45,693 nt of DNA from Caulobacteraceae bacterium (GCA_027487945.1 JAIYCQ010000035.1:1-45693); one strand, 5' to 3'. Positions 8,776 to 19,872 are shown, counted from the first letter of the stretch. Numbers and translations are program-made. The notes: generated by a model from the letters alone, not told the origin.

Positions 8776-9576
8776 ATGGCGCAGGCGCGTTTCTCGATCC
8801 GGGAGGCCGTGGCGGAGGGTTTCGCCTTCTGGCGGACCCATTGGCGCAAGGCCGTCGGTCCACTGGCCGTCGCCGCGATCGCCTCCTCGCTGGCGGCGAC
8901 GGGGCAACCCTCCCTCGTCATCATCGGGGCCGGCGGCGAGTTCCTGGCGCTGCTCATGGCGCATGCCGTCTACTACCGCATCGCGCTGGCCGACCTGGGC
9001 GCCGAGAGCCCCTCGGTCAACCGCCCCCTGGGCTTCCAGTGGGGTGCGCTCGAGGGGCGGCTGTTTCTCGTCAACCTGCTGATCGGGGTCGTCTTCCTGG
9101 TCATGATGTTCGTGGCGCTGTTCCTCCTGTTCGTGCTGATCTCGGCCGTGTCCGACGGGGCTCCGCCGCCGCAGGTCCAGACCTTTCCGGAGCTTTACGC
9201 AGCTCTGGGCGGTCAGGCCCGCCTGGTGCTGACCATCGGCATGGTGGTCATCCTGGCCTCCATGCTTCTGGTCTGGGCGCGGTTTTCCATGGCCGCCGCG
9301 ATGACCGCCGCGCGGAACAGCGTCAACGTCTTCTCGAGCCTGCCCTTGACCCGTGGCGCAGCGCTGCGGCTCGCCGCCGTCTGGCTGGTGGTCAGGGCGC
9401 CGGTCTTCCTGCTTCTGCTCATGGCGCAGCAGTTCGGTGCGCTGGTGGGTGACCCGGCTTCCGGTGTGCTCGCCACCCTGGCCGTGGGCGTGATCGGCGT
9501 GTTCTTCATCCAGCCGATCCTCGTCGGCGCGATGGCCTACATCTATCGAAAGCTGAGCGTCGGGAGCCGCGCCTGA
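8776..9576 (+). CDS. Polytopic membrane protein, paralogue 2 of 5 (divergent member)
   Basis: A 266-residue membrane protein with about six helices. It is the most divergent of the five. It keeps the second landmark as NVFSSLPLTRGAALRLAAVW (about 177-196) and the WARFSMAAAMT helix before it, but lacks the RAVLRP segment of the other four. The N-terminus IREAVAEGFAFWRTHWRK is amphipathic and cytosolic by charge. GAGAGG at 8766-8771 is a suitable ribosome-binding site. Its stop overlaps the start of the next gene (TGATG), so the two are probably translated together. Function unknown. Confidence 0.8.
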   Translation: MAQARFSIREAVAEGFAFWRTHWRKAVGPLAVAAIASSLAATGQPSLVIIGAGGEFLALLMAHAVYYRIALADLGAESPSVNRPLGFQWGALEGRLFLVNLLIGVVFLVMMFVALFLLFVLISAVSDGAPPPQVQTFPELYAALGGQARLVLTIGMVVILASMLLVWARFSMAAAMTAARNSVNVFSSLPLTRGAALRLAAVWLVVRAPVFLLLLMAQQFGALVGDPASGVLATLAVGVIGVFFIQPILVGAMAYIYRKLSVGSRA

Positions 9577-10457
9577 TGGGAGCCGTCAAGCCGCTCGACG
9601 CCGCGTTCGAAGGCTTCCGGATCGTCCGTGACAAGCCTCTGCTGATCCTGAGCTGGACGGGCATCTACTTCCTGTCGCTGATCATCATGGTGCTGATCCT
9701 GCTTTTGCCGAACCTCGGCACGCTGCAGGCGGCGACCCATGGCGGCGGCGAGCGCGATATCGACCAGCTGCTGGCCCGGTTCGGGCCCTGGATCCTCGTC
9801 GTGCTGGCCATGGCGCTGGTGCTGGTCACGGTGCTGCCCGGGGCCGTGTTCCGGGCGGTGCTTCGGCCGCATGACCGCAGCTTCGCCTATATCAAGTTCG
9901 GCGCCGACGAGTGGCGCATGCTCGGCCTCTACCTGATCATTGTCCTGATCTTCTCGGTCGCCAGCGGGCTCTACAGCGTCGTGACCCTGTTCGCGCTGTC
10001 CTTGTCCGGGCCGGTGGAGTGGCTGGTCGGGGGAGTCGCCACGCTGGGCGGGCTGGCTCTGGTGGGCTGGCTGTTTGTCCGTCTGACCCTGGCGGGACCG
10101 GTCGCTGTCGCCGATGAGCGGCTCGACATCCGCGGCGCCTGGATGCTCACCCGCGGCGAGTTCTGGCGTCTGGTCGCCACGCTGCTGCTCAGCATCCTGT
10201 TCTACGGCGGCGTCCTGCTGCTCGCGCTGGTCTTCAGCCTGGTTTCGACCCGGCTGCTCGGCGGCTTTTCACTTCTGGGCGAGCTCAGCCAGCCGAGCGC
10301 CGCCCATATCACGCAAGGCGAGGCCGTCGCCGGGATCGGGCTGATCGTCCTGCAACAGGCGATCATTACCTTGCTGATCGTCCTGTGGGTCGTGGTGTTC
10401 TGCGCGGCGCCGGCCCGCGTGCTTCAGCAGATCCGCGGCGCCGCCCAGTCCAGCTAG
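9576..10457 (+). CDS. Polytopic membrane protein, paralogue 3 of 5
   Basis: A 293-residue protein with about six membrane helices. The shared landmarks are FRAVLRPHDRSFAYIKFGADEWRM (about 91-114) and RGAWMLTRGEFWRLV (about 186-200). The N-terminus PLDAAFEGFRIVRDKP matches paralogues 4 and 5 (DAAFxGFxxxRxRP). The start ATG overlaps the stop of paralogue 2 by one base. Its stop shares CTAG with the convergent glutathione S-transferase gene. No enzymatic motif is visible; function unknown. Confidence 0.8.
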   Translation: MGAVKPLDAAFEGFRIVRDKPLLILSWTGIYFLSLIIMVLILLLPNLGTLQAATHGGGERDIDQLLARFGPWILVVLAMALVLVTVLPGAVFRAVLRPHDRSFAYIKFGADEWRMLGLYLIIVLIFSVASGLYSVVTLFALSLSGPVEWLVGGVATLGGLALVGWLFVRLTLAGPVAVADERLDIRGAWMLTRGEFWRLVATLLLSILFYGGVLLLALVFSLVSTRLLGGFSLLGELSQPSAAHITQGEAVAGIGLIVLQQAIITLLIVLWVVVFCAAPARVLQQIRGAAQSS

Positions 10458-11068
10458 GCCCCCGCGCTCGGCCGGGCCGAGACCCGGGCGTGCCAGGCGC
10501 GCAGGTTGGGGGCCTCTTGCGGCATCTCCAGGCCCGTGAAGGCCGCGAAGTCGATGGTCGTCAGGGCGGCGATATCGGCCATGCTGAAGGCTTCGCCGGC
10601 CAGGTGGGCCCGCCCGTCGCCGAGGTCGCGGTCCAGCCACTTGCAGGCGCGGGCGTAGAGGTCGCGGTTTGACTCACCGAAGTCCTTGAACTGGGTCAGC
10701 AGGGCGGCGGTCAGCGGGTGGGCGTGGCGCCAGAACATGCCGACCGGGGTCATGAGCTGGAACTCGACCCGGCGGATCCACATGTCGATCTGCGCCTGCT
10801 CCAGGGCCGTGGTCCCGAACAGGGGGGTGTCCGGGTGCAGCGCTTCGAGATAGCGGCAGATCGAGACGGTCTCGGAGATCGCCTCGCCATCATCCAGCAC
10901 CAGGGTCGGCACCTGCCCCAGCGAGTTGCGCGCCAGATGCTCCGGCGACTTGTGCTCACGCTGGCGAAGATTGACCCGCGTCTCCGGCAGGTCGATGCCC
11001 TTCTCTGCGATGAAGATGCGCACACGGCGCGGATTCGGAGCCGGATTGGCTTCACCGTAAAGGATCAT
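10454..11068 (-). CDS. Glutathione S-transferase family protein
   Basis: A 204-residue two-domain protein. The N-terminal thioredoxin-like half runs MILYGEANPAPNPRRVRIF, then GQVPTLVLDDGEAISETVSI, which contains the cis-Pro and the Glu-Ser pair that bind glutathione. The all-alpha C-terminal half contains the N-capping segment GEAFSMADIAALTTIDF (about 157-173). The substrate cannot be deduced. The gene lies on the opposite strand inside the run of membrane paralogues, dividing it three to two. It ends by sharing CTAG with paralogue 3. Confidence 0.92.
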   Translation of the reverse strand: MILYGEANPAPNPRRVRIFIAEKGIDLPETRVNLRQREHKSPEHLARNSLGQVPTLVLDDGEAISETVSICRYLEALHPDTPLFGTTALEQAQIDMWIRRVEFQLMTPVGMFWRHAHPLTAALLTQFKDFGESNRDLYARACKWLDRDLGDGRAHLAGEAFSMADIAALTTIDFAAFTGLEMPQEAPNLRAWHARVSARPSAGA

Positions 11069-11186
11069 GGTCGTTCTCCCCGGACGGTCTGCGCCGCCAT
11101 TGCCGCCGATCCGGCGTTCTGATCAAACTGCTACCGAGGGTGGTCGAGATCGTCCACCGTAAAGCCACCCGGGGGACAACACAGCC

Positions 11187-12092
11187 ATGGCCACCTTTTC
11201 GGCGACGGACGCCGCATTTTCCGGGTTCACCCTGGCGAGGGCCAGGCCGCGTATCGTCCTCGTCTGGGGGCTGGCGCTTCTGGCAATGTCGCTGGTGACG
11301 TCCGCGGCCACCATCCTGACGGTCGGACAGGCGATGATGGATATGCAGAGCGCCAGCCAGGCCAGCGACCAGGAGGCCACGATGCGCTCCCTCGGAGCCC
11401 TGGCGCCGTTCTACCTCATCGCCCTCCCGCTGACCCTGCTCTACTACGGCGTCGCCACGGCAGCGGTGAACCGCATGGTTCTCCGCCCCGAGGACAGCCG
11501 CAACGCCTTCCTGCGGCTCGGCGGCGACGAGCTGCGGATGATCCTCGTCATGGTCGTTCAATGGCTGATCGCGGCGGGGGCGATCTTCGCGGCGGTCCTG
11601 GCGGCCGGGATCCTGACGGGCGTGGCGAGCGCGGCAGGCGGGGCCATTGCCGGGGTCATCGTCGGGATCATTTCCGGCGTGACCGCCTTCGGGCTGGTCG
11701 TCTGGCTGTCGATCCGCCTTTCCCTGGCCCTGTCCCAGACCTTCGCCACCGGGCGGCTGAACATCTTCGGAAGCTGGGCCCTGACGAAAGGGCGGTTCTG
11801 GCCGATCCTGGGCGCCTATCTGCTGGCGACCGTCCTGCTGATCGTCGTGTTCCTGCTGGCCTTCGCGGTGCAGGCCATCGCCGCCATCGCGCTCGGCGGC
11901 GGCTTCGCCGGGGTGACGAGCCTGTTCCAGCCGGACATGAGCACGCTGGCGGCCTACTACACGCCGGCCATGATCATCTACACCGTGATCGGCGGGTTCC
12001 TCTCGGCCCTGTCCCTGATGGTCATGTACGGCCCGGCGGCGACCATTTACCGCGAGCTCGCCCAGCCGGCGACGGCCGAGGTTTTCAGCTAG
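11187..12092 (+). CDS. Polytopic membrane protein, paralogue 4 of 5
   Basis: A 301-residue membrane protein with about six helices. The N-terminus FSATDAAFSGFTLARARP, the NRMVLRPEDSRNAFLRLGGDEL landmark (about 94-115) and RLNIFGSWALTKGRFWPIL (about 189-207) are closely matched in paralogue 5; both end in Val-Phe-Ser. The start follows GGGGGA at 11171-11176. It diverges from the glutathione S-transferase gene. Function unknown, but close similarity to paralogue 5 indicates a recent tandem duplication. Confidence 0.82.
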   Translation: MATFSATDAAFSGFTLARARPRIVLVWGLALLAMSLVTSAATILTVGQAMMDMQSASQASDQEATMRSLGALAPFYLIALPLTLLYYGVATAAVNRMVLRPEDSRNAFLRLGGDELRMILVMVVQWLIAAGAIFAAVLAAGILTGVASAAGGAIAGVIVGIISGVTAFGLVVWLSIRLSLALSQTFATGRLNIFGSWALTKGRFWPILGAYLLATVLLIVVFLLAFAVQAIAAIALGGGFAGVTSLFQPDMSTLAAYYTPAMIIYTVIGGFLSALSLMVMYGPAATIYRELAQPATAEVFS

Positions 12093-12198
12093 GCGCGGGA
12101 CGCGCGGGGCGACGTCGGCCAGGCGTTGCACCGCGCGCCGTCCTCTGGTCATCTCCCGGTGAAGGCGGGCCGTTGTGGGCCCCCAGGGGGGCTGGTTC

Positions 12199-13095
12199 AT
12201 GACTTCGTTTTCGGCGACGGACGCCGCCTTTGCCGGCTTCCGGATCATCCGCCAGCGACCGATGGTGATCGTGGTCTGGACCCTGGTCGGCCTTGGCGTC
12301 CTGGTGGTCTTCGCGCTCGCCGCCCTGTTGCTGCTGGGGAGCGAATTCATGACGCTGGCCCAGCTCGGCGAGGGTGAGGAACCCTCGCCCGAGGTGGCCA
12401 TGAACCTTCTGCTGGCGATGATCCCGCTGATCCTGATCGGGATGCCCGTCGGCCTGATCTATGCGGGGGTTCTGATCGCCGGGGTGAACCGGGCGGTCCT
12501 GCGGCCCGATGAGAAGGCGTTCTTCTATCTGCGGCTCGGTGCGGACGAGCTGCGTCAGGCGGTGGTCCTTCTCATCCAGGTCCTCGGCTGGACCGGGGTC
12601 TATCTCGTCATCGCCCTGATCGTCGGACTGACCGTGGGCTTCGGAGCCCTGACGTCAGGCGGCGAGACCCCGCCCGCCGCCGGCATCGGCGCCATGGTCG
12701 GGGCGATCGTGCTGGCTGTCCTCGTGGGCGCGGTCCTGGCGCTGTTCCTCATGGTGAAGTTCTCGCTCGCCAGCGCCCAGACCTTCCAGACGGGCCGGAT
12801 CAATATCTTCGGATCGTGGTCGCTGACCAGGGGACGCTTCTGGCCGATGCTCGGCGCCTTCCTGCTGGCCTTCGTGTTCATCTTCATGATCTCGATGGCG
12901 CAGTCCGTGTTCCAGGTGATCGGGCAGGTCAGCGTCCTGAGCGGCGACATGATGATCACCGCGATCAGCGTAGGCGTTACCCTGGTGATCAGCAGCCTGA
13001 TCAGCACGGTGATCCATGTGGTCGCCTATGCGCCGGCGCCGAGCATCTACAAGGCGATCACCCCCGACGATACGGCGGCGGACGTCTTTTCCTGA
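12199..13095 (+). CDS. Polytopic membrane protein, paralogue 5 of 5
   Basis: A 298-residue membrane protein with about six helices. The N-terminus is FSATDAAFAGFRIIRQRP. The landmarks are NRAVLRPDEKAFFYLRLGADEL (about 100-121) and RINIFGSWSLTRGRFWPML (about 199-217), and the C-terminus is AADVFS. It is the closest relative of paralogue 4 and shares a 20-base identical stretch with it (11196-11215 and 12208-12227). The ATG at 12199 follows an AGGGGGG run near 12185, preferred over a GTG at 12175. It converges on uvrA with 16 bases between the genes. Function unknown. Confidence 0.82.
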   Translation: MTSFSATDAAFAGFRIIRQRPMVIVVWTLVGLGVLVVFALAALLLLGSEFMTLAQLGEGEEPSPEVAMNLLLAMIPLILIGMPVGLIYAGVLIAGVNRAVLRPDEKAFFYLRLGADELRQAVVLLIQVLGWTGVYLVIALIVGLTVGFGALTSGGETPPAAGIGAMVGAIVLAVLVGAVLALFLMVKFSLASAQTFQTGRINIFGSWSLTRGRFWPMLGAFLLAFVFIFMISMAQSVFQVIGQVSVLSGDMMITAISVGVTLVISSLISTVIHVVAYAPAPSIYKAITPDDTAADVFS

Positions 13096-13111
13096 CGCGA
13101 TGCGGTGGGCG

Positions 13112-16003
<2,892 letters not shown>

Positions 16004-16084
16004 GACCTGTCGGGAACGCGTGAGCCGGCCGAAGGGCACGGCGGCAACGTCGATATGTAGTGCCCGGAGTCGAAATTAACACAA

Positions 16085-16099
16085 GAACAATGTGCGAAC
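16085..16099 (-). promoter_or_regulatory. LexA (SOS) box upstream of uvrA
   Basis: On the minus strand this reads GTTCGCACATTGTTC, an exact match to the alphaproteobacterial LexA operator GTTC-N7-GTTC. It lies 82 bases before the uvrA start. uvrA is a standard member of SOS regulons, which supports the assignment. Confidence 0.88.
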
Positions 16100-16182
16100 C
16101 CGGGGCCGGCCTTCGGCCCTCCCGGGCGCGGTGCTGACACAGGATGTCAGCAGCGGCAGCGGCGCGGCCCTGCGGTCCTGAC

Positions 16183-16674
16183 TCAGTCCCGCCGCCTGTA
16201 CCGCTCGCCCACGCCCAGCAGGACGCCATTGCGGTTGGCGACGCCCAGCTCGAGGCTCTCGGCGATGTTGCGGGCGCGGGTGACGAAATGCCGGGCGGCG
16301 AGCGGCGTGCAGAGCTGCTCCGCCGTTTCTTCGAAGAGCGCCAGCCAACGGTCGAAATGCGCTGCGTCGACCGGCAGGTTCATGTGCCTGGGCATCGGTC
16401 GGCCCGTATAGACGCCAGTCGCCAGGGCCACCGACGACCAGAACTGCTTCATCCGGTCCAGATGCGGACCCCAGTCCTCGACCCGCTCGGCAAAGACCGG
16501 GCCCAGCAGCGGATCGTTGCGCACCTTGTCGTAGAAGCCCTCGACCAGGTTCGAGATCAGGATCTCGTCAATGCCGGTGGCGGCGCGGATGCGGGCCGAG
16601 GCCTCGGCCCGGCGGGCGTCGGCCTCCTCGCGCGACAGGCGCGGCTCAGTGTGGGGAAAGGGGAGGCTGGTCAC
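16183..16674 (-). CDS. Group III truncated haemoglobin
   Basis: A small globin of about 163 residues. Diagnostic segments are LVEGFYDKVRNDPLLGPVF, HLDRMKQFWSSVALATGVY, RHMNLPVDAAHFDRWLALF and ARNIAESLELG. The His in RHMNLP fits the proximal haem ligand of group III (P-type) globins, which bind oxygen or nitric oxide. The start is uncertain: the GTG at 16674 is preferred because the frame upstream to an ATG at 16737 is Gly/Arg-rich and unlike globins. The N-terminus before the first globin helix is about 20 residues longer than usual. It stands alone, 80 bases beyond the uvrA LexA box. Confidence 0.88.
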   Translation of the reverse strand: MTSLPFPHTEPRLSREEADARRAEASARIRAATGIDEILISNLVEGFYDKVRNDPLLGPVFAERVEDWGPHLDRMKQFWSSVALATGVYTGRPMPRHMNLPVDAAHFDRWLALFEETAEQLCTPLAARHFVTRARNIAESLELGVANRNGVLLGVGERYRRRD

Positions 16675-16841
16675 GGTCGGTCCCTGGTCACGCCGCCTAG
16701 ATAGGGCCGATGCGCCGCCGCCGCCATGGCGCTGCATCGCGCCGGTCGAGTGAGCGCGGACAGGCCATGAGGGGGCTCTGCGCGTCGTCGGCTACGACGC
16801 CGCCTCACCGGAGGCCATCGCGATCGAGCGGACGGTGGTGT

Positions 16842-17246
16842 TCAGGTGACGACCTGAAATGTCGCGCTGGCGCGGGCGCAGGGCTTGCCGTCGGCGGTCA
16901 CCAGAGCGGACGCGAAACACAGGCTCCGCCCGCGTTTGACGACCGTGGGCTCGATCTGCAGCCACTGCCCGATCCGCGCCACAGCGAGAAAGTCGAGCGC
17001 CAGGTTGACGGTCAGCAGACCGCCCGCGCCGTCCAGTCCGAGGCCGCAGCTCAGGCCCATGGCATTGTCCGCCAGCGCCGACACCAGCCCGCCATGAGCG
17101 AAGCCGCGGCTGTTGGTGTGCGCCTGCGCGATCCATAGACCGAGCTGCAGGCTGTCCTCCGCGCGGCGACAGAACAGCGGCTCCCAGGGGTCGGTGAGCG
17201 GGCTTTTGCGAGCGTGGGGCTCGAAGCCTTCCGGGGGGTGGGTCAT
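16842..17246 (-). CDS. PaaI-family (hotdog-fold) thioesterase
   Basis: A 134-residue hotdog-fold protein. The catalytic-type motif NSRGFAHGGLVSALADNAMG (about 46-65) contains the Asn, HGG and Asp typical of PaaI/YbgC-like acyl-CoA thioesterases. The strand LLTVNLALDFLAVARIGQWLQ and the closing ARASATFQV also fit. The natural acyl-CoA is unknown. It is divergent from a TetR-family regulator with only 44 bases between the two starts, and a palindromic operator in that gap probably controls both. Confidence 0.9.
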   Translation of the reverse strand: MTHPPEGFEPHARKSPLTDPWEPLFCRRAEDSLQLGLWIAQAHTNSRGFAHGGLVSALADNAMGLSCGLGLDGAGGLLTVNLALDFLAVARIGQWLQIEPTVVKRGRSLCFASALVTADGKPCARASATFQVVT

Positions 17247-17264
17247 GACATCAACCTTCTATTG

Positions 17265-17282
17265 ATGTAGACCAGTCTACAT
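17265..17282. promoter_or_regulatory. Palindromic operator between the thioesterase and TetR genes
   Basis: ATGTAGAC-CA-GTCTACAT, two perfect 8-base arms around a 2-base centre. The core TAGACCAGTC matches what I recall of the Bacillus LmrA/YxaF operator, and the adjacent regulator looks like that subfamily. It lies 9 bases before the regulator start and 19 bases before the thioesterase start. Confidence 0.75.
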
Positions 17283-17290
17283 AGATTCCC

Positions 17291-17863
17291 ATGCCAGCCC
17301 AGCCCAGACATCGCAGCGCTATTGTCCAGTCCGCAGCCGCCCTGTTCCGGCGCTATGGCTACTCGGCCACGGGTCTGGCGGACATCGTCGCGCGGAGCGG
17401 CGCGCCGAAGGGCTCGCTCTACCACTACTTTCCGGGCGGCAAGGGGCAGATCGGCGAGGCGGCGGTGACTGCCGCTGGCGAGCTGGTGCGCCGAACGCTC
17501 GCGACGCTGGCGGCCGAGACGGCCGACGGGCCGGCCCTCGTGAGCGAGTACGTTCGCTGGCTGGTGATCTGGATGGAGCAGTCGGCCTGGCGGGACGGTT
17601 GCCCGATCACCACCGTGCTGCTGGAAACCGCCGCGCAGGACGAGGCCATCCGTGCGGCCGGCCGCGCAGCCTTCGCCGGCTGGGCGGCCGTGCTCGCGGA
17701 CAAGCTCCAGGCCGACGGTTGGGGAAGCGCCGAAGCGCGGGAGCGGGCCGGCGTGGCAATCGCCACACTGGAAGGCTCCCTCATTCAGGCCCGGGTCGAG
17801 CAGAGCCCGGCGCCCATACTTGCGGCGGGGCGCCTGCTTGGCCTGCTGCTTCAAAGGGCGTGA
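17291..17863 (+). CDS. TetR-family repressor, LmrA/YxaF-like
   Basis: A 190-residue regulator. The N-terminal helix-turn-helix is FRRYGYSATGLADIVARSG followed by APKGSLYHYFPGGK (about 18-50). The ligand domain contains RDGCPITTVLLETA (about 100-113), the GCPI segment that marks the LmrA/YxaF group of TetR repressors. It is divergent from a PaaI thioesterase and probably represses both genes through the palindrome between them. An acyl-CoA or aromatic inducer is possible but not shown. Confidence 0.9.
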   Translation: MPAQPRHRSAIVQSAAALFRRYGYSATGLADIVARSGAPKGSLYHYFPGGKGQIGEAAVTAAGELVRRTLATLAAETADGPALVSEYVRWLVIWMEQSAWRDGCPITTVLLETAAQDEAIRAAGRAAFAGWAAVLADKLQADGWGSAEARERAGVAIATLEGSLIQARVEQSPAPILAAGRLLGLLLQRA

Positions 17864-17868
17864 CGGGC

Positions 17869-17894
17869 AGGGCGCCCGTTTTCGGGCCCTGTTT
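17869..17894 (+). terminator. Possible terminator after the TetR gene
   Basis: CAGGGCGCCCG, a TTTT loop, then CGGGCCCTG followed by TTT. The stem has a 2-base bulge and the T-run is short, so termination is plausible rather than certain. Confidence 0.45.
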
Positions 17895-17984
17895 CATGCG
17901 CATGAGACGATAGCGCCTCATTGTCGCCGTCCGGGCACGATTGCTGCTCCGAAGAACAGTGTTCGTACCGATTTGGGACAGGCG

Positions 17985-18689
17985 ATGAAAACGCTCGCCG
18001 TACTTTCCCGCAAGGGCGGGACCGGAAAGACCACCCTGGCGCTCCACCTGGCGGTGGCGGCGCAGAGCGCGGGTCTGTCGACCCTGGTGGTCGATCTCGA
18101 CCGGCAACAGTCGTCGGTCGAGTGGCGGCGTCAGCGGCGGGATGGCGCGCTCATCGTCGAAGCGCTCAGGCCCGGCGCCCTGTTTACGCGCCAACAGGAC
18201 GCAGGCCGCGATGGCGTAGACCTGCTCATCGTCGACACCGGTCCCTCGCTTGAGGCCGACGTCGAGCAGGCTATCCGCTGCGCCGATCTGTGCGCGATCG
18301 TGGCCCGACCCAACTTCTTCGACATCAAGGCGGTGGCCGATACCGCGGCCCTGGCCCAGAGTTTCCACCGCGATGTGGTCTTCGTGCTCAATCAGGCGCC
18401 GTCGCGGCGGAACGGGCACGAGAACCCCGCGGTCGGCGAGGCGGTGCTGGCGCTTCGCGGCCTGGGCGGCGTGGTCGCCCCCATCGGCCTGCGCAGCCGG
18501 GTCGCCTATCAGCAGAGCGTCTCCCTCGGCCTTACTGCCCAGGAGCACGAACCCGAGGGCGCGGCGGCGAGCGAGATCGCGGCCCTTTGGCGCTGGATCG
18601 ATGCGCGGCTGAGCGCAGAGCGCGCGCCGGCGCCGCATACGCCGACCTTTGTCGCCCTGGGCGCGGAGCGGGCTGCGCGCCCCTACTGA
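17985..18689 (+). CDS. Orphan ParA-family ATPase
   Basis: A 234-residue ParA/MinD-type ATPase. The deviant Walker A motif KGGTGKTTL is at residues 10-18, with the signature Lys at position 10. Walker A' VVDLDRQQS (about 36-44) and Walker B DLLIVDTGPS (about 78-87) follow. No parB or centromere-like repeat lies nearby, so it is unlikely to segregate DNA. Orphan ParA proteins often position protein cargo such as chemoreceptor clusters. GGGACA 5 bases before the ATG is the ribosome-binding site. The convergent acyl-CoA dehydrogenase ends 4 bases away. Cargo unknown. Confidence 0.88.
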   Translation: MKTLAVLSRKGGTGKTTLALHLAVAAQSAGLSTLVVDLDRQQSSVEWRRQRRDGALIVEALRPGALFTRQQDAGRDGVDLLIVDTGPSLEADVEQAIRCADLCAIVARPNFFDIKAVADTAALAQSFHRDVVFVLNQAPSRRNGHENPAVGEAVLALRGLGGVVAPIGLRSRVAYQQSVSLGLTAQEHEPEGAAASEIAALWRWIDARLSAERAPAPHTPTFVALGAERAARPY

Positions 18690-18693
18690 CGCC

Positions 18694-19872
18694 TCAGTCG
18701 CGCTGCAGCGCGCCGGCCATCACATTGCGCTGGGTCTCGCTTGTTCCCGAGTAGATGCTGGCGGCCCGGGTGGCGAAATGCCTGGCCGTGGCCCGCGCTC
18801 CATCGGCAAGACCCCCCTCGTCGTCATGGAAGGCCGCCAGCGCCGGCAGCCGGGCCGGGCCGGCGATCTCCATGGCCAGCTCCGCGACGCGCTGATGAAG
18901 TTCGCTGCCGAGCAGTTTCAGCATGGACGGCGTCGTCTGGTCGCCCGGCCTCGGAACGCCGTCCGGCATGGCGGCCAGTTCGGTCTGCTCGAACGCCAGC
19001 AGGTCAAGCTCGGCCTCCACAAGGCGGCGCCGGAGCGCGGGCTCCAGATCTTCGGTGATCAGCGCGGCGGCCCTGGCGCGCTGGTAGATGCGCCGGACCA
19101 GCGCCGAGGGGCTGTTGTTCGAGCGGGCCATCTGCATCAGCCGCTTTGCGACGCCCCAGCCTTCCCCCTCCGCGCCGACGCGGTTGGCGACCGGAACACG
19201 GACGCTGTCGAAGAACAGGGCGTTCAGCTCGTGTTCGCCGTCGAGGGTGATGATCGGCGAGATGGTCAGACCGGGGGCCGGCAGGTCGATCAGCAGGAAG
19301 GTGAGCCCCTGCTGGGGTCTTGGTTCGTCGGCTGTCCGCACGAGGGCGAACAGACGGTTGGCCAGATGGGCGCCCGTCGTCCAGATCTTGGCCCCGTCGA
19401 TGACGTAGTCGTCGCCGTCACGCACCGCCCGGGTCGCGATCCGCGCGAGGTCCGACCCTGCGCCGGGTTCGGAAAACGCCTGGGCCCAGAGGTCGTCTCC
19501 GGACAGGATCGGGGTCAGATACTTCGCCCGCTGCGCCGGCGTACCCATCTCGATGAGCAGCGGCCCGAGGCTGCGGAGACCGCCGGCGAAAAGCACTGGT
19601 GCGTCGTGCAGGGCGCATTCGCGATCAAACAGGAACTTGCGACGAGAGGACCAGCCCGCGCCCCCGAACGCCGTAGGCCAGGCGGGGGCGATCCAGCCCT
19701 TGTTGAACAGGCGCTGGTGCCAGATCCGGCAGGCGCGGATGTCGCTGTGGACGCCCAGTGTGCGCCGCCCTGCCTCGCGCAGGTCGGGCGTCAGGGCCTT
19801 GGCGAGAAAGGCCCGGACTTCGGCAAGGAAGGCGGCTTCGTCGCAGCGGGAGATGTCGTGGTCATAGGCCAT
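18694..19872 (-). CDS. Acyl-CoA dehydrogenase
   Basis: A 392-residue FAD-dependent dehydrogenase. The N-terminal helical domain is followed by QAFSEPGAGSDLARIATRAV (about 131-150), the FAD/substrate signature. YVIDGAKIWTTGAH comes next, and IYSGTSETQRNVMAGAL at the C-terminus is the nucleotide-binding end motif. Proteins with this sequence character often act on branched, sterol-side-chain or unusual acyl-CoAs, but the substrate cannot be set from sequence. It is monocistronic. A FixK-like half-perfect box lies 36 bases upstream of the start. Confidence 0.93.
   Translation of the reverse strand: MAYDHDISRCDEAAFLAEVRAFLAKALTPDLREAGRRTLGVHSDIRACRIWHQRLFNKGWIAPAWPTAFGGAGWSSRRKFLFDRECALHDAPVLFAGGLRSLGPLLIEMGTPAQRAKYLTPILSGDDLWAQAFSEPGAGSDLARIATRAVRDGDDYVIDGAKIWTTGAHLANRLFALVRTADEPRPQQGLTFLLIDLPAPGLTISPIITLDGEHELNALFFDSVRVPVANRVGAEGEGWGVAKRLMQMARSNNSPSALVRRIYQRARAAALITEDLEPALRRRLVEAELDLLAFEQTELAAMPDGVPRPGDQTTPSMLKLLGSELHQRVAELAMEIAGPARLPALAAFHDDEGGLADGARATARHFATRAASIYSGTSETQRNVMAGALQRD

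Noticed and set aside
6288..8957. 889-codon minus-strand open frame across trmFO and paralogue 1
   Set aside because: Arg/Gly/His-rich with no domain; overlaps two genes with recognisable products. GC-rich DNA gives long chance frames.
17950..17965. GAAC-AGT-GTTC palindrome before parA
   Set aside because: Three-base spacer fits no known SOS or TetR consensus that I can name; probably chance.
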